DNA from: a bacterium
GTDB taxonomy: Bacteria > Arandabacterota > Arandabacteria > Arandabacterales > Arandabacteraceae
Assembly: GCA_025774405.1 (NCBI GenBank)
Contig: JALGWB010000186.1
Span: 1 to 9,511 of the forward strand
DNA length: 9,511 nucleotides
Direction: 5' to 3'
The position numbers and the translations under genes are program-made. This document shows positions 7,754 through 9,511 of the stretch, piece by piece. Below the pieces are notes generated by a model. The model saw nothing but the letters and a program-made list of their open reading frames with translations. It was not told where the DNA came from and made no database searches. The stretch's first letter is position 1; every line of letters starts with the position of its first letter.

Positions 7754-8910
7754 TTCACCCCCCTTCTGTAGAGGAATGACACTATATTCTCGGTCTTTAT
7801 GGTCTCCTTCAAGTCACCATTCTCCAGCTGAGCACATGCCAGATGGATACGGCACTTATCGCAGGGACAAAGCAGAATGGATGCCCCGGTTCGTGCAGCC
7901 TCTTGTAGGCAGGCCTTCTGGAGCTGCTTGGATACACCATCACAGTTTATCCAGAGATTGCTACCACAGCACGGTGCGTCCTGCCTGTTCATCTGCATCT
8001 CGACGAGGTCAACGCCCTCAAGATTGGAGAGCAATCTTCTTGGCTCTTCATAAAGGTTACCAAAGCGACCCATGCGGCATGAATCCAGATAGGTTACACT
8101 GATCTGGTGATCTGTTGTCGATGGCACTCGCAGATTGTCCGCCAGAAACTTGACTGTATTTATGACCTCAAACGGGAAGTCGGCTACATACTTGGGATAT
8201 TGCATCGCCAGTGTATAATAGCATTCAGGACACGTCACAAATATCCGCTTGACTCCAGCTCGGCGGAAGGTTTCGACATTTAGGTTTGCCAATTCCATGA
8301 AGAGATCGTGATCCCCAGACCAGAAGGCATCGTGCCCGCAGCAGCGTTCGCTACTGAGAACATAAGGCCTGACATCGCAGGATCGTAACAGCTCGAGAGC
8401 TGCTTTGTGCGTATCAAGCAGGCGGAGGTGGAAATCCTCAAAGATCGCTTCGAGGTAGGGAGCGCAACCAACGAAATAAATGTCTCCAGCGGACTTGCGG
8501 GCATCAGGTGTGATTGGCTCAACCCAATCTGGCAACCCTGAACATCGGTTCGGCCTAAGATCGGGACTCGTCATTATTCGCATGATCTCCTGGATTGTGC
8601 CACTATGGGTTGGATGCGGCTTGAGCCCTTGCTTGATGGCTTCACGTCGGAGCTCCCTGATATAGCCCGGAAAGTCCACATCTGATGGGCAGCGATGATG
8701 GCACAGACCACATGTCAGGCATCGCCAGAGTGCTTCATGGGATGGGGCCTGTTCGTTCAGCAATTGCTGGACGAACGATCTCGGCGAATATATGTTGCCA
8801 ACCCTACCGATGGGACAGCTTGCTGTGCACTTACTGCAGTCTATGCACAGATATGCTCGTGTTTGCTGAGTTAGTTCTTTAATGCGTGACTTTGATCGGG
8901 CTTTTTCCAA
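7750..8910 (-). CDS. HdrC-HdrB fusion (HdrD-like), soluble
   Basis: Fe-S protein of 386 residues joining HdrC-like and HdrB-like parts. Residues 22-32 (CIDCSKCTASC) and 64-74 (CLTCGLCHHRC) bind two 4Fe-4S clusters, as in HdrC. Two CCG domains follow, as in HdrB: C149, CC190-191 and CPEC 227-230; then C278, CC314-315 and CPCDKC 348-353. In methanogens such CCG domains hold the noncubane clusters that reduce the CoM-CoB disulfide; the bacterial disulfide or other acceptor is unknown. There is no membrane segment, so the protein should be cytoplasmic. The start is TTG 8910 with AAAGGA at 8920-8925; no in-frame ATG or GTG occurs before the first Cys motif, so the gene overlaps mvhD by 32 nt. It sits between two HdrA-MvhD sets and is the likely catalytic partner of one or both. 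Confidence 0.88.
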   Translation of the reverse strand: MEKARSKSRIKELTQQTRAYLCIDCSKCTASCPIGRVGNIYSPRSFVQQLLNEQAPSHEALWRCLTCGLCHHRCPSDVDFPGYIRELRREAIKQGLKPHPTHSGTIQEIMRIMTSPDLRPNRCSGLPDWVEPITPDARKSAGDIYFVGCAPYLEAIFEDFHLRLLDTHKAALELLRSCDVRPYVLSSERCCGHDAFWSGDHDLFMELANLNVETFRRAGVKRIFVTCPECYYTLAMQYPKYVADFPFEVINTVKFLADNLRVPSTTDHQISVTYLDSCRMGRFGNLYEEPRRLLSNLEGVDLVEMQMNRQDAPCCGSNLWINCDGVSKQLQKACLQEAARTGASILLCPCDKCRIHLACAQLENGDLKETIKTENIVSFLYRRGVK

Positions 8911-9295
8911 GCTGCCTTATCCTTTCCACGAATTCTGTGACGGACTTCGCAAACTTTTCTCCCTCGGTTGCAGAGATCCATTCCAAATGCAGGCGTTCAG
9001 GCTCAATCCCGAGTAGATCAATGAGTTTCCGGGTTAATTCCACCTGACGTTCGGCTCGACGGTTGCCGAAGGAATAGTGACAATCGCCGATATGACAACC
9101 TGACACAAACACCCCATCAGCACCTTCCTCAAAGGCTTTCAGGATGAGTCCCGGGCTGATACGACCTGAGCACATGACCCGGATGGTGCGGATATTGGGT
9201 GGATATTGCAGACGTGATACCCCTGCAAGATCGGCTCCTGCATAGCTGCACCAGTTGCAGGCAAACGCAATGATCTTCGGTTCAAATCTAGCCAT
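8879..9295 (-). CDS. mvhD: MvhD-like electron-transfer subunit
   Basis: Small protein of 138 residues, the usual size for MvhD, the delta subunit that links a hydrogenase or formate dehydrogenase to HdrA through a 2Fe-2S cluster. Visible motifs: FACNWCSYAGAD (Cys 13 and 16), VMCSGR (Cys 42), SGCHIGDCHY (Cys 67 and 72), and the C-terminal ERLHLEWISATEGEKF. All positions are Cys; the related VhuD of methanococci is a selenoprotein. ATG 9295 lies 5 nt after the stop of the upstream hdrA; a ribosome binding site is weak (AGAGAG), which suggests translational coupling. No hydrogenase or dehydrogenase subunit is in the window, so the electron donor is unknown. It is paralogous to the MvhD domain ending the downstream HdrA, but keeps a segment (LAGVSRLQYPP and following) that the fused copy lacks. 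Confidence 0.92.
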   Translation of the reverse strand: MARFEPKIIAFACNWCSYAGADLAGVSRLQYPPNIRTIRVMCSGRISPGLILKAFEEGADGVFVSGCHIGDCHYSFGNRRAERQVELTRKLIDLLGIEPERLHLEWISATEGEKFAKSVTEFVERIRQLGKSPIKVTH

Positions 9296-9300
9296 AGGTC

Positions 9301-9511
9301 TTACTCTCTGAACAGTGTCTCAATCATGCTTGCTATCTGCTCATCGGTAAAGTGCTTTGCGGTGATGGCGTCCGCTGGACAGTTCGAAGCGCATGTACCA
9401 CAGCCCTTACATAGTGCTTCATTGATTACCACGTAACTTCTGTCGCCCTCAGATACAAGCTCCGGAGCATTATATTCACATAGGCTTATGCATATACCAC
9501 AAGCTCGACAG
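9301..9511 (-). CDS. HdrA, C-terminal part only (second HdrA copy)
   Basis: The last 70 codons of a gene that runs off the right edge; stop TAA at 9301-9303. The visible part is the C-terminal two-cluster ferredoxin domain of HdrA: CRACGICISLC, then CKGCGTCASNCPADAI, ending KHFTDEQIASMIETLFRE. The end closely matches the same region of the second HdrA in this window (RHFTDEQIIAQIDAIL), but here the protein stops and MvhD is a separate gene 5 nt later. These clusters are thought to hand electrons to ferredoxin in the bifurcating complex. Whether this copy also has a selenocysteine cannot be seen, because that site lies outside the window. Confidence 0.87.
   Translation of the reverse strand, partial: CRACGICISLCEYNAPELVSEGDRSYVVINEALCKGCGTCASNCPADAITAKHFTDEQIASMIETLFRE

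Noticed and set aside
7199..7771. Plus-strand 190-residue ORF
   Set aside because: It lies antisense to hdrA, has no recognisable domain, and is explained as a shadow of the minus-strand coding frame.

Overview
The window comes from an anaerobic bacterium of roughly 50% GC, probably from an uncultured or little-studied lineage. It carries a Bat (Bacteroides aerotolerance) operon, a bacterial deoxyhypusine-synthase-like gene, and a heterodisulfide-reductase (Hdr) locus of the kind found in methanogens, sulfate reducers and acetogen-like bacteria. The Bat operon argues for Bacteria rather than Archaea. I cannot fix the phylum from the sequence alone.

Plus strand, 1-4160: batB (its 5' end lies outside the window), batC, batD and batE follow one another with overlapping stop and start codons. 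They encode a membrane-anchored VWA protein, two TPR proteins and a large periplasmic protein. After a 180-bp spacer with a possible promoter, 4341-5368 holds a deoxyhypusine-synthase-like gene. It is split between two frames by what looks like a net 10-nt loss at 4551-4552, although its catalytic lysine and NAD-binding motifs remain.

Minus strand, 9511-5381 (convergent with the above): the 3' end of one HdrA, a free-standing MvhD, a soluble HdrC-HdrB fusion (HdrD-like), and a second HdrA fused at its C-terminus to an MvhD domain. Together they look like a soluble flavin-based electron-bifurcating module: MvhD passes electrons to the HdrA FAD and Fe-S clusters, which split them between ferredoxin and the CCG-domain (HdrB-like) site.

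The most notable point is that the second hdrA is interrupted by one in-frame TGA at 7160-7162, exactly where the family has the second Cys of a C-x-x-C motif. A 7-bp hairpin with a GGUC loop starts 20 nt downstream, a very good match to a bacterial SECIS element. I therefore read 5381-7753 as one 790-residue selenoprotein, not as two ORFs. The same locus holds the HdrA-MvhD pair twice, once split and once fused, and the fused MvhD domain has lost about 17 residues between its cysteine motifs.
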